This document shows positions 6,856 through 8,240 of a DNA stretch of 8,240 bases, piece after piece. Origin of the DNA: Bacteroidota bacterium. GTDB lineage: Bacteria; Bacteroidota; Bacteroidia; Flavobacteriales_F; PHOS-HE28. Below the pieces are notes generated by a model. It was given only the letters and a program-made list of their open reading frames with translations. It was not told the origin of the DNA and searched no databases. Position 1 is the stretch's first letter. Every line of letters starts with the position of its first letter. Location: assembly GCA_023412755.1 (NCBI GenBank), contig JAEZCB010000234.1, forward strand, positions 1 to 8,240. Direction: 5' to 3'. The position numbers and the translations under genes were made by a program.

Positions 6856-7875
6856 CTAGCTCATTCGCCTGCGACGTAGGAGCCGCACCACCAGCAAGGT
6901 GATAAGCAGCCCCAGCACGGCCCCGTACCAGAAGGCCGGCTGAAGCAGGGTCATCTTGATGTAATAGGGGATCAGTCTGTAATTGAATGGTGGCCTGGCC
7001 GAACGCTGGGACCACCACCAATCCGCATCATAGGCCTGTGGGAACAGCACAGGTTCGCCGGTGAGTGAGAATGAACTCCAGATGATGGTATCAGGCGAAA
7101 CATCCGCGATCAGCAGCGCATCCCAGGGTTCGTTCCGGATCGCTGACTGGATGAAGGTGATGCCGGGCTCATGTTCCTGGAAGAAGAAGCTGGTGCGCGC
7201 ATTGCCGGCCATGCTTCCGCTTACCCAGAAGACCTTGGATCGCTCAGCAAGGCGGGACAACAATGGTTCCACCGTGCGGGTGTAATTGGTTCGGAGCATG
7301 GACCGTGTGTTCCCCTCGAAGAGTGGCCCGTAGCGATCATCCCCTTCGGCCCAAAGCGGCCGGTGTGAAATGATCCAGACATGCGGGGTGGCCGGTCCGT
7401 CCAGCACTTCCTCGAAAAGGGCCACCTGCGCTTCATCGATGGTGCCGTCCTTTCTTTCCGTATCCAGCAGGATCACCCGATCGGCGCCCACCCGCAGCAA
7501 TGCGGCACCATCACCGAAGCGCTGATAATAATGCCTGTTGCTGTCATGGTTGCCGGGTGCATTGAAGAGTGGCACCTTCAGTTTGCTGAACAAGGCCCGC
7601 TCATAACGTTGCTGGTCCTTCGCTGGATCGAGGAAAAGATCCCCTGTGCTCAGGAATGCGTGGGCGCCAAGTGTATTGATCGTATCGATGTTGGCGAGGA
7701 AGGTGCCTGCGGGAAAACCGGATCGGTCGCGGCTGCTGCCGTGGAGGTGCCCACTCAGGATGAGTCTGTAGCGGCCATCCCAGGTAGGATCTTCCAGGGC
7801 GGCTCCGGTGAAGGGCGAGGTTTGCCCAAACACACCAAGCGTGGAGAAAGACAGGAGAATGGCCGGCCACCTCAT
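6856..7875 (-). CDS. Exported, C-terminally membrane-anchored metallophosphoesterase-like protein with altered metal motifs
   Basis: A 339-residue calcineurin-like phosphoesterase fold protein. An N-terminal signal peptide (MRWPAILLSFSTLGVFGQ) and one C-terminal membrane segment at about 315-333, followed by RLLRRRRMS, predict a periplasmic domain with a short cytoplasmic tail. The motif order matches the superfamily: SGHLHG at 41-46 (motif I position), STGD at 76-79 (motif II), GNHDSN at 108-113 (motif III, intact), SHRPLW at 170-175 (motif IV) and VSGSMAG at 218-224 (motif V position). Motif I normally reads DxH, but here His43 stands where the Asp is expected. Motif V normally reads GHxH, but here it is GSMA with both histidines lost. 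Metal binding is therefore probably altered, and activity may be reduced or lost. The substrate is unknown. Its ATG overlaps the upstream stop by 4 bases (ATGA), and the epimerase follows after 22 bp, placing it in the glycan-type operon. Confidence 0.87.
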   Translation of the reverse strand: MRWPAILLSFSTLGVFGQTSPFTGAALEDPTWDGRYRLILSGHLHGSSRDRSGFPAGTFLANIDTINTLGAHAFLSTGDLFLDPAKDQQRYERALFSKLKVPLFNAPGNHDSNRHYYQRFGDGAALLRVGADRVILLDTERKDGTIDEAQVALFEEVLDGPATPHVWIISHRPLWAEGDDRYGPLFEGNTRSMLRTNYTRTVEPLLSRLAERSKVFWVSGSMAGNARTSFFFQEHEPGITFIQSAIRNEPWDALLIADVSPDTIIWSSFSLTGEPVLFPQAYDADWWWSQRSARPPFNYRLIPYYIKMTLLQPAFWYGAVLGLLITLLVVRLLRRRRMS

Positions 7876-8240
7876 TGCTTCGTCTGGACTTCGGTGGTGA
7901 TCCCACTGCCGTTGATGCTCAATATATTGCCTTCGGCCACTGAGATCCGTTCCTGCGCACCGGCCATTCGCACATCTTTCAATTCGGCATGCACGGCACC
8001 ATGCCCCATCTTCACCTTGTCGATCTCCACGTGCATTTCCGTGGCGTCCAATGAGCCTCCATGGATCCGTACAATGGCGCCTTCGGCCAGCTCCAATCCG
8101 GTGTCCACATTAGCGATCCGGAGCGATCGCGCCTCCACCTCGGCATTGGCGAGCACCTTCGCTCCACTGCCCTTCGCGTTCTCGATCGATACATCCTCCC
8201 GCCGCGCGCGCCCCCCACGCAACACCATGGCATCATCGGG
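7872..8240 (-). CDS. C-terminal fragment of a probable right-handed beta-helix protein (start beyond the right edge)
   Basis: The frame is open from base 8240 to the TGA at 7874-7872, giving the last 122 residues of a longer protein. I do not recognise a specific family with certainty. The segment has short hydrophobic strands separated by Gly/Asn turns at a spacing of about 22-26 residues (VSIENA, LRIANVDTGLEL, VRIHGGSLDA, AELKDVRMAG, LSINGSGI), which fits stacked rungs of a parallel beta-helix. VDTGLELAEGA and KMGHGAVHAELKDV loosely recall beta-helix tails attached to CotH-like or lamin-tail surface proteins, but that is a weak resemblance. An internal ATG at 8228 exists, but the frame continues in character upstream of it, so it is probably not the start. 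The stop overlaps the metallophosphoesterase ATG (ATGA), so the two are probably translationally coupled and may work together in the envelope. Confidence 0.75.
   Translation of the reverse strand, partial: PDDAMVLRGGRARREDVSIENAKGSGAKVLANAEVEARSLRIANVDTGLELAEGAIVRIHGGSLDATEMHVEIDKVKMGHGAVHAELKDVRMAGAQERISVAEGNILSINGSGITTEVQTKQ

Noticed and set aside
8226..8228. ATG as the start of the beta-helix-like gene
   Set aside because: The frame is open to the window edge, and the residues after this ATG (VLRGGRARRED) do not resemble a signal peptide or a natural N-terminus, so the gene most likely begins further right.
1..8240. CRISPR array, insertion sequence, tRNA or rRNA, toxin-antitoxin or phage defence module
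   Set aside because: Reading both strands I found no regularly spaced repeats, terminal inverted repeats with a transposase, cloverleaf-like sequences, or proteins with nuclease, toxin or defence motifs. The coding space is filled by the genes listed.

Overview
The window looks like chromosomal DNA from a GC-rich member of the Bacteroidota, probably a Flavobacteriales-like lineage. Four things point there. One gene encodes a DUF6089/PorG-type outer-membrane protein, a family tied to the type IX secretion system (T9SS). Another encodes a large Sec-exported protein built from fibronectin-III-like repeats, typical of T9SS cargo. The -7 boxes match the Bacteroidota form TAnnTTTG exactly. No start codon has a recognisable Shine-Dalgarno sequence. 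The taxonomic call is inference; no rRNA or other marker gene is present.

Layout. Left arm, minus strand: the N-terminal 564 codons of a secreted multi-fn3 protein whose C-terminus lies beyond base 1 (1692 to 1), preceded by a nitronate monooxygenase/FabK-like flavoenzyme (2739 to 1777). Centre: a 256-bp divergent intergenic region, then the porG-like gene on the plus strand (2996-3937), followed by a rho-independent terminator. Right arm, minus strand and convergent with porG: a tightly packed run read from the right edge, consisting of a beta-helix-like protein (C-terminal part only), a membrane-anchored periplasmic metallophosphoesterase-like protein, an NAD-dependent sugar epimerase/dehydratase, and an AsnB-type glutamine amidotransferase. 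Two of its three junctions overlap (ATGA and TGATG) and the third has a 22-bp gap, so it is almost certainly one operon.

How the genes may work together. The epimerase and AsnB pair is a common signature of nucleotide-sugar and surface-glycan synthesis. AsnB-type enzymes in such loci may amidate sugars rather than make free asparagine. The two exported proteins ahead of them may act on the same envelope glycan or on an exported product; this is inference. The PorG-like protein and the fn3 protein fit a T9SS-using cell, but PorG is not next to any other T9SS gene here. The flavoenzyme is a stand-alone metabolic gene.

I see no mobile element, CRISPR array, tRNA or rRNA, and nothing that clearly amounts to an undescribed system. 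The most unusual item is the metallophosphoesterase: its first metal-binding motif reads GHLHG instead of the usual DxH type, and its last motif, normally GHxH, has lost both histidines.
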